Below the pieces are notes generated by a model. It was not told where the DNA came from. It saw nothing but the letters and a program-made list of their open reading frames with translations, and did no database searches. 5,201 nucleotides of DNA from an uncultured Eubacteriales bacterium (GTDB lineage: Bacteria; Bacillota; Clostridia; Oscillospirales; CAG-272), in the NCBI GenBank assembly GCA_900556615.1, contig USPP01000151.1:1-5201 (forward strand), written 5' to 3'. The position numbers and the translations under genes were made by a program. Numbering within the stretch: position 1 is the stretch's first letter; each line of letters starts with the position of its first letter. Positions 1-5,201 of this stretch are shown here, in pieces.

Positions 1-38
1 GCAGAGAGCTTACTGATTAATATTTGTTAAAAAAATTC

Positions 39-44
39 GGAGGT
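39..44 (+). promoter_or_regulatory. Shine-Dalgarno site of the CdaR-like gene
   Basis: GGAGGT lies 7 bases before the ATG at 52, an optimal Shine-Dalgarno match that fixes the start. The rest of 1-38 is AT-rich and shows no convincing promoter. All three forward frames close with a stop within the first 30 bases, so the tail of an upstream gene could end here but cannot be identified. Confidence 0.85.
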
Positions 45-51
45 CAGAATT

Positions 52-1137
52 ATGTCCAATAGATTATTTCAGGGAATTATTCATCAGATGAAGGACGCGG
101 TAGACCGCGTTATCGGAGTTATTGATGAAAACGGTATCATTATTTCTTGCAGCGATCTTGCAAAAATAGGAGGTACCCGTCAGGGAATCAGAGACGAGCT
201 TTCCTATACCTCGGAGACGGTTATGTCGGCAGGCTATACATACAAGCCGATCGGATCGGGCACAAAGGCGGAGTATATTGTGTTCGTTGAGGGGGAGGAC
301 AAGCAGGCAGAGCGGCTTGCCTCGATACTTTCGATTTCTCTTAACAGCATTAAAGGACTTTACGATGATAAATACGATAAGGCGTCCTTTATCAAAAACG
401 TGATTCTTGATAATATTCTTCCGAGCGATATTTATCTGAAATCGAAAGAGCTTCATTTCAGCAACGATGTTATGCGCATCGTTATGCTCATCAAGTTCGT
501 CGGAAAGAACGAAATCATTCCTTATCAGATGGTGCAGAATATGTTCCCCGATAAGAACAAGGATTATGTTATAAGCGTCGGTGAAAATGATATTGTGCTC
601 GTAAAAGAGGTAAAGCCAAACTACGACACCAAGGCGATTGAAAAGATAGCACAGTCGATTTCCGATACTTTCGGAACCGAGTTCTATACCAAGGTCTCGA
701 TCGGTATAGGAACCGCTGTTGAAAGTATAAAGGATCTGGCGCGTTCCTATAAGGAAGCACAGGTTGCGATTGAGGTCGGGAAGGTTTTCGATACCGAAAA
801 GAATATTATCAGCTATGAAAATCTCGGAATTGGCAGATTGATTTATCAGCTTCCGACAACACTGTGTGAAATGTTTCTTTCGGAGGTCTTTAAGAAGGGA
901 AGTCTTGAATCTCTCGATAGAGAAACACTGCTTACCATTCAGTGCTTTTTCGAGAATAATCTTAATGTTTCCGAAACCTCCCGTAAGCTTTTTGTACATC
1001 GGAATACTCTTGTGTACAGGCTTGAAAAGGTTCGTAAGCTTACCGGACTTGATCTTCGTGAGTTTGAACATGCGATAACCTTCAAGGTGGCGCTTATGGT
1101 AAAAAAATATCTGACCTCAAAGCCGGTAAAATTCTGA
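52..1137 (+). CDS. CdaR/PucR-family transcriptional regulator
   Basis: A 361-residue cytoplasmic DNA-binding regulator of the CdaR (sugar diacid regulator)/PucR type. Residues about 5-105 resemble the putative sugar-diacid recognition region (IGVIDENGIIISCSD at 21-35). Residues about 135-258 look like the degenerate GGDEF-like middle domain, with VSIGIG at 215-220 followed by an ARSYKEAQVAI helix (230-240). Residues about 297-350 are the C-terminal helix-turn-helix of this family: FFENNLNVSETSRKLFVHRN, then TLVYRLEKVRKLTG. The start is set by GGAGGT 7 bases upstream, and the gene ends in tandem stops TGA TAA. Length is close to the usual 350-400 residues. A strong terminator follows, so it is probably transcribed apart from ftsE. 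The effector and target genes cannot be read from the sequence; sugar-acid control is known only for some family members. Family assignment is firm, specific role unknown. Confidence 0.88.
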   Translation: MSNRLFQGIIHQMKDAVDRVIGVIDENGIIISCSDLAKIGGTRQGIRDELSYTSETVMSAGYTYKPIGSGTKAEYIVFVEGEDKQAERLASILSISLNSIKGLYDDKYDKASFIKNVILDNILPSDIYLKSKELHFSNDVMRIVMLIKFVGKNEIIPYQMVQNMFPDKNKDYVISVGENDIVLVKEVKPNYDTKAIEKIAQSISDTFGTEFYTKVSIGIGTAVESIKDLARSYKEAQVAIEVGKVFDTEKNIISYENLGIGRLIYQLPTTLCEMFLSEVFKKGSLESLDRETLLTIQCFFENNLNVSETSRKLFVHRNTLVYRLEKVRKLTGLDLREFEHAITFKVALMVKKYLTSKPVKF

Positions 1138-1165
1138 TAACCTCACTGTTTGCGACTCATAAATT

Positions 1166-1203
1166 CGGAGGAGCGGCTGTCAAAAGCCGCTGCTCCGGTT
1201 TTT
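1166..1203 (+). terminator. Rho-independent terminator after the regulator gene
   Basis: C1166-G1170 pairs with C1193-G1197. After one G-G mismatch (1171/1192), AGCGGCT (1172-1178) pairs with AGCCGCT (1185-1191) across a GTCAAA loop. The stem is GC-rich, and five T follow at 1199-1203 after a single G. It starts 28 bases after the regulator stop codon and separates this gene from the ftsEX unit. Confidence 0.88.
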
Positions 1204-1205
1204 GC

Positions 1206-1234
1206 TTGACAATAGAACTGTTTATCAATGTAAG
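1206..1234 (+). promoter_or_regulatory. Candidate sigma-A promoter for ftsEX
   Basis: A perfect -35 box TTGACA (1206-1211) is followed after 17 bases by TGTAAG (1229-1234), which matches 4 of 6 positions of TATAAT. It sits just after the terminator and points toward ftsE, giving a predicted leader of roughly 135 bases. The -10 box is imperfect, so this is a candidate only. Confidence 0.45.
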
Positions 1235-1335
1235 ACAGCGATTAATGGTACTTTTTAGCGGTTGAAAACAGCATGCTTTAACCTTTTTCGATGCTTTTAA
1301 TTGCTGGGTTAATTCCGTTTTATCCGAAAATACTC

Positions 1336-1353
1336 TGCTCCTTTCTCGGAGCA
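1336..1353 (+). promoter_or_regulatory. Hairpin in the ftsE leader
   Basis: TGCTCC (1336-1341) and GGAGCA (1348-1353) form a perfect 6-bp stem around TTTCTC. No T-run follows, so it is not an intrinsic terminator. The right arm contains the only GGAG in the immediate leader, but that lies 25 bases from the ftsE ATG, too far to be a normal Shine-Dalgarno site. A role in translation or RNA stability is possible but unproven. Confidence 0.4.
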
Positions 1354-1376
1354 TAAGAAAGCAAGCGGTTATATAA

Positions 1377-2063
1377 ATGATTGAATTTAAAAATGTAAAA
1401 AAAGTCTATCCGAACGGGACGGAAGCGCTGAACGGCATAGATTTAAAGATAGATGACGGTGAATTTGTCTTCATCGTAGGTGCCTCGGGCGCAGGAAAGT
1501 CAACTTTAACCAAGCTTCTGACAAGAGAAGAATCCATTACAGAGGGTCAGCTTACCGTAAATGAATTTGATCTGGTCAAGATGCCCAATCGTAAAATTCC
1601 TTATTATCGCCGTCAAATAGGCGTTGTATTTCAGGATTTTAGACTTCTTCCCGATATGACGGTTTTTGAAAACGTTGCTTTTGCCATGCAGATTATAGGT
1701 GAATCGAAAAGAACAATAAAACGCAGGGTTCCTTCCATTCTCAATATTGTGGGGCTTCAGGATAAAGCCAACTGTTTTCCGTCTCAGCTTTCCGGAGGAG
1801 AGCAGCAGCGCGTTGCACTTGCCAGAGCGCTTGCCAATAATCCATCCACCATCATTGCGGACGAGCCTACCGGAAATATCGATCCTAAGCTCAGTCTTGA
1901 GATCATGAATCTGCTGATAAAAATACACAGAAAAAACAAGACTGTAATCGTTGTGACGCATGAAAAGCAGCTTGTAGACTACTTCCAACAGAGAGTTGTT
2001 ACAATCGACAACGGTGTTGTCGTAAGCGACAGGGTAGGAGGTATGTTCAATGCGCAGGTATAA
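1377..2063 (+). CDS. ftsE: Cell division ATP-binding protein FtsE
   Basis: A 228-residue ABC ATPase, the cytoplasmic half of FtsEX. The complex uses ATP cycles to change the shape of FtsX and so switch on peptidoglycan hydrolysis outside the cell, rather than to transport a solute. All motifs are present: Walker A GASGAGKST (35-43), Q-loop in VVFQDFRLLPD (Q86), signature LSGGEQQ (138-144), Walker B TIIADEP (158-164, with E163), and H-loop H195 in VVTHEK. VVFQDFRLLPD with FENVAFAM (97-104) is typical of FtsE rather than of LolD-type ATPases, and the next gene being ftsX settles it. The ATG is preceded directly by an in-frame TAA (1374-1376), so no longer start is possible. No good Shine-Dalgarno sequence precedes it; AAGCGG is the nearest purine stretch. 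The 3' end overlaps ftsX by 14 bases. Length is normal for the family. Confidence 0.97.
   Translation: MIEFKNVKKVYPNGTEALNGIDLKIDDGEFVFIVGASGAGKSTLTKLLTREESITEGQLTVNEFDLVKMPNRKIPYYRRQIGVVFQDFRLLPDMTVFENVAFAMQIIGESKRTIKRRVPSILNIVGLQDKANCFPSQLSGGEQQRVALARALANNPSTIIADEPTGNIDPKLSLEIMNLLIKIHRKNKTVIVVTHEKQLVDYFQQRVVTIDNGVVVSDRVGGMFNAQV
2036..2042 (+). promoter_or_regulatory. Shine-Dalgarno site of ftsX inside ftsE
   Basis: AGGAGGT lies 7 bases before the ATG at 2050, inside the last codons of ftsE. It supports the overlapping ftsX start and suggests translational coupling of the two subunits. Confidence 0.9.
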
Positions 2064-3471
2064 AATTTCTTATTTCTTCTCTCAGGCTTTTAAAGGCTTA
2101 TGGCGTAACGGAATGATGACGCTTGCATCGGTAACGGTGCTTCTCTCCTGTCTGATTGTTATGGGCTGCTTTTCTATGCTTGTGATCAATATCGATCATA
2201 ATCTTGAATCGCTCGGAGATCTCAATGAAATTGTTGCGTTTGCTGATACGGATGAGCCGTATGAAGCCGAAGCCGAAGCAGTGCTTGCGCCGGCAATAAA
2301 GTCCGAGGGGAAAACATTTCTTGGCTGGTCTGTTAATCCCGATGCTGAAGCTGCGGATTACGGCGCCGGTAAAACTTATAAGATCAATCCCGAGGACGCT
2401 GTCAGCGGCGTGATAACGATGTATGCGATATGGGAAGAAAAATCCGTTTCCGACGGATATAAGATCAAGTATAATGCTTCCGGACTGAATATAGAAGGAA
2501 GTCTTCCCGAAAACCCGGATTCCTATCAGGAAGGGGATGCTCTTTCCCTCGCTGACGCGCTTACGGCAAGATACAGCACGATAGAGTTTCTCGGCTGGTC
2601 GCTATCCCCCGATTCGGAGGAGGCGGAGTATCTTTCCAATGCGGAATATACGGTTTCCTCCGAAGATGCTAAAGGAGGTGTGATCACTTTCTATGCCGTT
2701 TGGAGTGAAAAGCAGACCTTTGCAACCTATAAGCTTGTTTATGACGCCAATGGTGCTGAGGTTTCCGATATGCCGACAGACAGCGGGGTGCGCCTTGACA
2801 GAATCAGGAAACAGCTTGAAGGACTTGACAATATATCGGAAAATGGAATTGAATTTGTTTCAAAGGAAGAAACGCTTGAATCGGAAAAAGAAAAGCTGAA
2901 GGAATATCCGAGCCTTCTTTCTACGCTTGAAGAAGGCGATAATCCTTATCCTGATTCGTTTATTATTACCTATAAAGATAATTCGTCGGTTTCCGCTTTG
3001 CAGCTTCAGCTTGATAATATCGAAGGTATTTATAAAACCAGATGCCGGGCGGATATTGCAGAGAATATTGAAAGTCTTAAAAGCGGGATTATTCTGATTT
3101 TTACATGGTTTATGGTGATACTTTTTGTTGTAAGTATCTTTGTAATTATTAATACCGTAAAGCTTGCTGTGGTGGGAAGAAGTAAGGAAATCACCATTAT
3201 GCGGTATGTAGGCGCTACAAAATGGTTTATTGCGCTTCCGTTTGAGCTTGAAGGTGCCATTATCGGACTTTTCTCGGGAATAGCCGCTTTCTTTGTACAA
3301 TGGTATATGTACGGTTATGTGCAGAAGATGATAATGAATGAAATCCAGATGATTTCTATACTGCCGTTTGATAATCTCAAGCTGGTTATGTTTGTCGGCT
3401 GCGTCGTAATCGGTGTGATAACCGGACTTATCGGAAGTGTGATTTCAATAAGAAAATATCTGAAAGCATAA
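2050..3471 (+). CDS. ftsX: Cell division protein FtsX with a B-repeat insertion in its extracellular loop
   Basis: A 473-residue membrane subunit of FtsEX; ordinary FtsX is about 290-310 residues. In order: cytoplasmic N-terminus with SYFFSQAFKGLWRNG (7-21); TM1 about 23-46; the start of extracellular loop 1 with the family motif LNEIVAF (58-64); a foreign-looking block about 69-247; the rest of loop 1, with RLDRIRKQLEGLDNI (248-262) and EFVSKEETL (268-276), both typical of FtsX; TM2 about 346-370; the conserved cytoplasmic stretch SKEITIMRYVGATKWFIALP (378-397); TM3 about 402-420; and TM4 about 444-466. Removing the block leaves roughly 295 residues with every hallmark. The block has InlB/Listeria-Bacteroides-type repeats with an exact 90-residue period (see the repeat feature). 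The frame is intact and the membrane part looks functional. In known systems loop 1 docks a coiled-coil hydrolase or activator; the M23 gene 12 bases downstream is the likely partner. What the insertion does is unknown. Confidence 0.95.
   Translation: MRRYKISYFFSQAFKGLWRNGMMTLASVTVLLSCLIVMGCFSMLVINIDHNLESLGDLNEIVAFADTDEPYEAEAEAVLAPAIKSEGKTFLGWSVNPDAEAADYGAGKTYKINPEDAVSGVITMYAIWEEKSVSDGYKIKYNASGLNIEGSLPENPDSYQEGDALSLADALTARYSTIEFLGWSLSPDSEEAEYLSNAEYTVSSEDAKGGVITFYAVWSEKQTFATYKLVYDANGAEVSDMPTDSGVRLDRIRKQLEGLDNISENGIEFVSKEETLESEKEKLKEYPSLLSTLEEGDNPYPDSFIITYKDNSSVSALQLQLDNIEGIYKTRCRADIAENIESLKSGIILIFTWFMVILFVVSIFVIINTVKLAVVGRSKEITIMRYVGATKWFIALPFELEGAIIGLFSGIAAFFVQWYMYGYVQKMIMNEIQMISILPFDNLKLVMFVGCVVIGVITGLIGSVISIRKYLKA
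2254..2790 (+). repeat. InlB B-repeat-like tandem module inserted in FtsX (residues about 69-247)
   Basis: Two repeat lengths with an exact 90-residue (270-base) period. FLGWS starts at residues 90 and 180 (bases 2317 and 2587), MYAIW/FYAVW at 124 and 214, and YKIKY/YKLVY at 137 and 227. Residues 90-131 and 180-221 align without gaps with 23 of 42 identical. The motif order, Y-x-Y-D-A-N-G, then F-L-G-W-S, then Y-A-x-W, is that of the Listeria-Bacteroides repeat (InlB B-repeat, Pfam Flg_new type), an extracellular beta-fold module of surface proteins. The array is out of phase: it opens in mid-unit (AVLAPAIKSEGKTFLGW), has one full unit, and ends after the first third of a unit (YKLVYDANGAEVSDMP). 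The borders are approximate because the repeat ends are degenerate. Confidence 0.85.
2263..2280 (+). repeat. Three tandem GAAGCM hexamers at the left edge of the insertion
   Basis: GAAGCC GAAGCC GAAGCA encodes EAEAEA (residues 72-77), exactly where FtsX sequence gives way to B-repeat sequence. It may be a trace of slippage or of the join, or simply a short acidic linker. Confidence 0.7.
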
Positions 3472-3483
3472 AGGAGAGGCATT

Positions 3484-4737
3484 ATGAACTTGATCAAAAA
3501 AACGGGCAGGTTTATTGCTGTCGCTGTCATTTTTTCTGCGGTTGTAATAATGATGGCTGTGTATTTTCCTTTCAATACTTTAGAGTCGGGGGCAGCAAAA
3601 ATAACTGAGGCAGATATACAGGCGGTGAAGGATAAAATTTCGGCAAACGAAAAGAAAATCGCTGAATATGAGGCGAAAATTGATTCGTTGGGAAAGGATA
3701 TCGAAAACGCTACTGCGGAAAAGGAGCAGCTTGATCAGCAGATTCACTATATACAATCCAATATTGATGATACGGCGGAGCTTATAGAGAAGTATGAAGT
3801 TCTTATAAAGGATAAGGAGATTCAAATAGCTGATAGGGAAAATCAAATATCGCAGAAATATAATGATTTTTTAGAGCGTCTCCGCATATCATATGAAGAC
3901 GGAACTCAAAATTATCTTGAACTGCTTGTAAGCTCTGAGAATTTAATTGATTTTATAACAAGAGTTGACAATTTAGGTTCTGTGCTGACTTATGAACAGA
4001 CGTTGATGGATGAGCTTGAACAGGAGGTCAGCGATCTCGACGCTCTGAAAAGCTCCCTTTCTCAGAAGAAGAATGAGTATGAGGAATTGGGCGCTTATCA
4101 GAACGAGTCACAGAATCAGCTCTCAGAAAAGCTTCAGGCGGCAGAGAAGCTGATTGCACAGCTTGAGAAGGATGAAGCGGCTGCCAAGAAAGCGCAGCAG
4201 GACGCAGCCAAGAAGGATGCGGCGCTGGATGATGAACTGAAAAAGCTGCTCAAGGAATACGAGGAGCAGCAGATTGCGGAAGCCAAGGGAGCGCTGTTGT
4301 GGCCGGTTGACAGTAACTACAGAACGATCAGTTCCAAATACGGCTGGCGAATACTTTGGGGAGAAAAGGATTTTCATCTCGGAGTCGATATCCCCGCTAA
4401 GTACGGTTCTAATATTTATGCGGCGAATGACGGGAAAGTACTTAAGGCTTTGTATAACAGCAGCTACGGATACTACATACTGATTGACCACGGCGGAAAT
4501 AAAGCAACACTTTATGCGCATTGCAGCAAACTCCTTGTTAAAGCAGGAGATAAGGTAGAACGGGGGCAGGTTATAGCAAAGATTGGTTCTACGGGAAACT
4601 CTTCCGGATATCATCTTCATTTTGAAGTCCGGATTAACGGCTCGACGACGAATCCCCTTGTTAAAAATATGCTTGTAATAAATAATAACGGTAAAATGGT
4701 GGATCCGGTTGCCAAAGGCTTGCTTAAATATTCCTGA
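3484..4737 (+). CDS. Secreted coiled-coil M23 peptidase (FtsEX-linked peptidoglycan hydrolase)
   Basis: A 417-residue exported zinc endopeptidase predicted to cut peptide cross-links in peptidoglycan. Residues about 10-27 are a hydrophobic signal peptide or membrane anchor after a basic start; there is no lipobox. Residues about 40-128 and 160-265 are heptad-rich coiled coil. Between them, FLERLRISYEDG plus YLELLVSS and DFITRVDNL (129-164) is the break motif shared by EnvC-, PcsB- and CwlO-type FtsX partners. A Lys/Ala-rich linker (230-250) leads to the M23 domain (about 280-390). Zinc ligands H298 and D302 (HLGVDI) and H379, and catalytic histidines H346 (YAHCS) and H377 (HLHFEV), are all present. 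It should therefore be active itself, unlike EnvC, whose LytM domain is degenerate. About 28 extra residues follow the usual NPL ending (390-417). Shine-Dalgarno AGGAG (3472-3476) abuts the ftsX stop; the spacer to the ATG is 7 bases. It is surely in the ftsEX operon and the likely partner of the FtsX loop. Confidence 0.93.
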   Translation: MNLIKKTGRFIAVAVIFSAVVIMMAVYFPFNTLESGAAKITEADIQAVKDKISANEKKIAEYEAKIDSLGKDIENATAEKEQLDQQIHYIQSNIDDTAELIEKYEVLIKDKEIQIADRENQISQKYNDFLERLRISYEDGTQNYLELLVSSENLIDFITRVDNLGSVLTYEQTLMDELEQEVSDLDALKSSLSQKKNEYEELGAYQNESQNQLSEKLQAAEKLIAQLEKDEAAAKKAQQDAAKKDAALDDELKKLLKEYEEQQIAEAKGALLWPVDSNYRTISSKYGWRILWGEKDFHLGVDIPAKYGSNIYAANDGKVLKALYNSSYGYYILIDHGGNKATLYAHCSKLLVKAGDKVERGQVIAKIGSTGNSSGYHLHFEVRINGSTTNPLVKNMLVINNNGKMVDPVAKGLLKYS

Positions 4738-4782
4738 TTGGCGTTAAATGAAAGATTTAAGATAATAATATAAAAAGGCAGT

Positions 4783-4831
4783 TATCCGCTCTTTGCTGAG
4801 AAGGATTCGCTTGATTATGAGCGGATATTTT
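4783..4831 (+). terminator. Possible terminator after the M23 gene
   Basis: TATCCGCTC (4783-4791) pairs perfectly with GAGCGGATA (4819-4827), followed by TTTT (4828-4831). The 27-base loop is long and the T-run short, so termination may be weak or partial. Confidence 0.5.
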
Positions 4832-4881
4832 CCCGACGTAATTCCGTATGGAATGGTAAGAGCGGCTTTTGGGGAAATTTA

Positions 4882-4901
4882 AATTGTTTTAGAAAACAAT
4901 T
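4882..4901. repeat. Perfect 9-bp inverted repeat
   Basis: AATTGTTTT and AAAACAATT flank an AG spacer. The dyad lies about 40 bases before a candidate -10 box, which would suit an operator, but no matching regulator is identified. Confidence 0.5.
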
Positions 4902-4937
4902 AACGATGATTTGTTCGGCTTTTGCCGATGGTCTATA

Positions 4938-4946
4938 TGCTTTAAT
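4938..4946 (+). promoter_or_regulatory. Candidate extended -10 promoter for the S41-like gene
   Basis: TGCTTTAAT combines the TGn extension with TTTAAT, which matches 5 of 6 positions of TATAAT. No good -35 box lies at the usual distance. A start about 7 bases on would give a leader near 95 bases containing the hairpin at 4973-5003. Confidence 0.35.
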
Positions 4947-4972
4947 CGTTTTCAGCGGCAGGACAGACGTCG

Positions 4973-5003
4973 CGGGGCTGTTTGCATTCATGCAGCAGCC
5001 CCG
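4973..5003 (+). promoter_or_regulatory. Strong GC-rich hairpin in the leader of the S41-like gene
   Basis: CGGGGCTG (4973-4980) pairs with CAGCCCCG (4996-5003). Inside, after a small TT/G irregularity, TGCA (4983-4986) pairs with TGCA (4991-4994) around a TTCA loop. No T-run follows, so it is not a standard terminator. It ends 45 bases before the ATG and could stabilise the mRNA or be part of a leader structure. Confidence 0.55.
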
Positions 5004-5048
5004 GAGTATATATCCGATGATATTCGTTTCGGAAGAAAGGTTAGCTTA

Positions 5049-5201
5049 ATGTCAAAGAAAATTCCTCTTTATGCGGTGATTATTGTTGCCATTATTGCGG
5101 TTGTCGTTACCTTCAATGCGTCTTTTCTTTTTTTTGAGCAAAAGTATAATACAAAACTGAATGAGACACTCTCCGGGTATTCTTATTTTGACAAGCTTCT
5201 C
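5049..5201 (+). CDS. N-terminus of a membrane-anchored protein, probably an S41-family C-terminal processing protease (partial)
   Basis: Only the first 51 codons are in the window; the frame is open to the edge. The protein starts with a short basic stretch (MSKKIP) and a strongly hydrophobic segment about residues 6-29, a signal anchor or signal peptide that puts the rest outside the membrane. Residues 46-51 (YFDKLL) resemble the start of the helix that precedes the PDZ domain in CtpA/CtpB-like S41 proteases. A protease of this family commonly follows ftsE-ftsX-M23 in Clostridia. The PDZ domain and the catalytic Ser-Lys pair lie beyond the window, so the assignment rests on context and this short match. 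A purine-rich GAAAGG (5035-5040) lies 8 bases before the ATG. It may have its own promoter or be reached by read-through from ftsEX. Confidence 0.65.
   Translation, partial: MSKKIPLYAVIIVAIIAVVVTFNASFLFFEQKYNTKLNETLSGYSYFDKLL

Larger units (their letters stand above)
4738..5048. other. 311-base intergenic region between the M23 and S41-like genes
   Basis: No convincing gene is present. From left to right it holds a long-loop hairpin with a short T-run (4783-4831), a perfect AT-rich inverted repeat (4882-4901), a small TCGGC-TTTT-GCCGA hairpin (4915-4928), a candidate extended -10 promoter (4938-4946) and a strong GC-rich hairpin (4973-5003). This suggests that the operon ends, at least partly, after the M23 gene and that the next gene has its own regulated start. 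Confidence 0.6.

Noticed and set aside
64..1071. Long open frame of 335 codons on the - strand
   Set aside because: It is fully antisense to the regulator, which has clear family motifs and a perfect Shine-Dalgarno site. The antisense product shows no recognisable motif and is rich in residues expected from reverse reading.
33..1171. Direct repeat AAATTCGGAGG at 33-43 and 1161-1171
   Set aside because: One copy is the Shine-Dalgarno region of the regulator and the other is part of the terminator stem. The match is short and is explained by these separate roles; no flanking similarity suggests a mobile element.
1291..1356. Small hydrophobic forward frame of 21 codons before ftsE (MLLIAGLIPFYPK...)
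   Set aside because: There is no Shine-Dalgarno site before it and it runs into the leader hairpin. A leader peptide cannot be excluded but is unsupported.
1506..1988. Open frame on the - strand within ftsE
   Set aside because: It lies wholly opposite ftsE, whose ABC motifs are complete, and its product has no recognisable domain.
2254..2790. Insert as a mobile element, intein or assembly chimera
   Set aside because: No transposase, splicing motifs or terminal inverted repeats are seen. The insert keeps the frame at both ends and is of an extracellular domain type suited to its location, which makes a random chimera less likely, though only reads can exclude one.
4123..4620. Open frame on the - strand within the M23 gene
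   Set aside because: It lies opposite the coiled coil and catalytic domain; the product is Arg/Leu/Phe-rich without motifs.
4817..4882. Small forward frame of 21 codons (MSGYFPDVIPYG...)
   Set aside because: It has no well-spaced Shine-Dalgarno site, overlaps the right arm of the terminator-like hairpin, and has no recognisable features.
1..5201. CRISPR array, tRNA or rRNA genes
   Set aside because: No short regularly spaced repeats, tRNA-like cloverleaf arms or conserved rRNA stretches were found.

Overview
The window holds a cell-division and cell-wall hydrolase cluster on the + strand. It looks like a low-to-mid GC Gram-positive bacterium of the class Clostridia, perhaps of the Ruminococcaceae/Oscillospiraceae type. 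That placement is inferred from gene order (ftsE-ftsX-M23 hydrolase-S41 protease), strong purine-rich ribosome binding sites, and protein family types. No species can be named from the sequence alone.

Layout: 1-51 is a short leader of unknown upstream context. 52-1137 encodes a CdaR/PucR-type transcriptional regulator, closed by a strong rho-independent terminator (1166-1203). A new transcription unit follows, with a candidate promoter (1206-1234) and a leader containing a small hairpin (1336-1353). Next come ftsE (1377-2063) and ftsX (2050-3471), which overlap by 14 bases, then a secreted coiled-coil M23 peptidase (3484-4737) only 12 bases after ftsX. A 311-base intergenic region (4738-5048) carries a likely weak terminator, a perfect inverted repeat, a candidate extended -10 promoter and a strong GC-rich hairpin. 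It leads into the first 51 codons of a membrane-anchored protein that is probably an S41 carboxy-terminal processing protease.

How they work together: FtsE (ATPase) and FtsX (membrane subunit) form an ABC-type complex that does not transport. Its extracellular loop is known in several bacteria to bind and switch on a coiled-coil peptidoglycan hydrolase or hydrolase activator. The adjacent M23 protein has both the long coiled-coil region and a complete catalytic residue set, so it is the obvious partner. The S41 protease would act in the same extracytoplasmic space.

The standout observation is in FtsX. Its first extracellular loop carries about 175-180 extra residues that are not FtsX-like. 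They form a tandem array with an exact 90-residue period, made of InlB B-repeat / Listeria-Bacteroides-type repeats (FLGWS ... YAxW ... YKxxYxAxG). Removing them leaves an FtsX of ordinary length (about 295 residues) with all its hallmarks. A surface-protein repeat module thus appears to be built into the very loop expected to contact the wall hydrolase.
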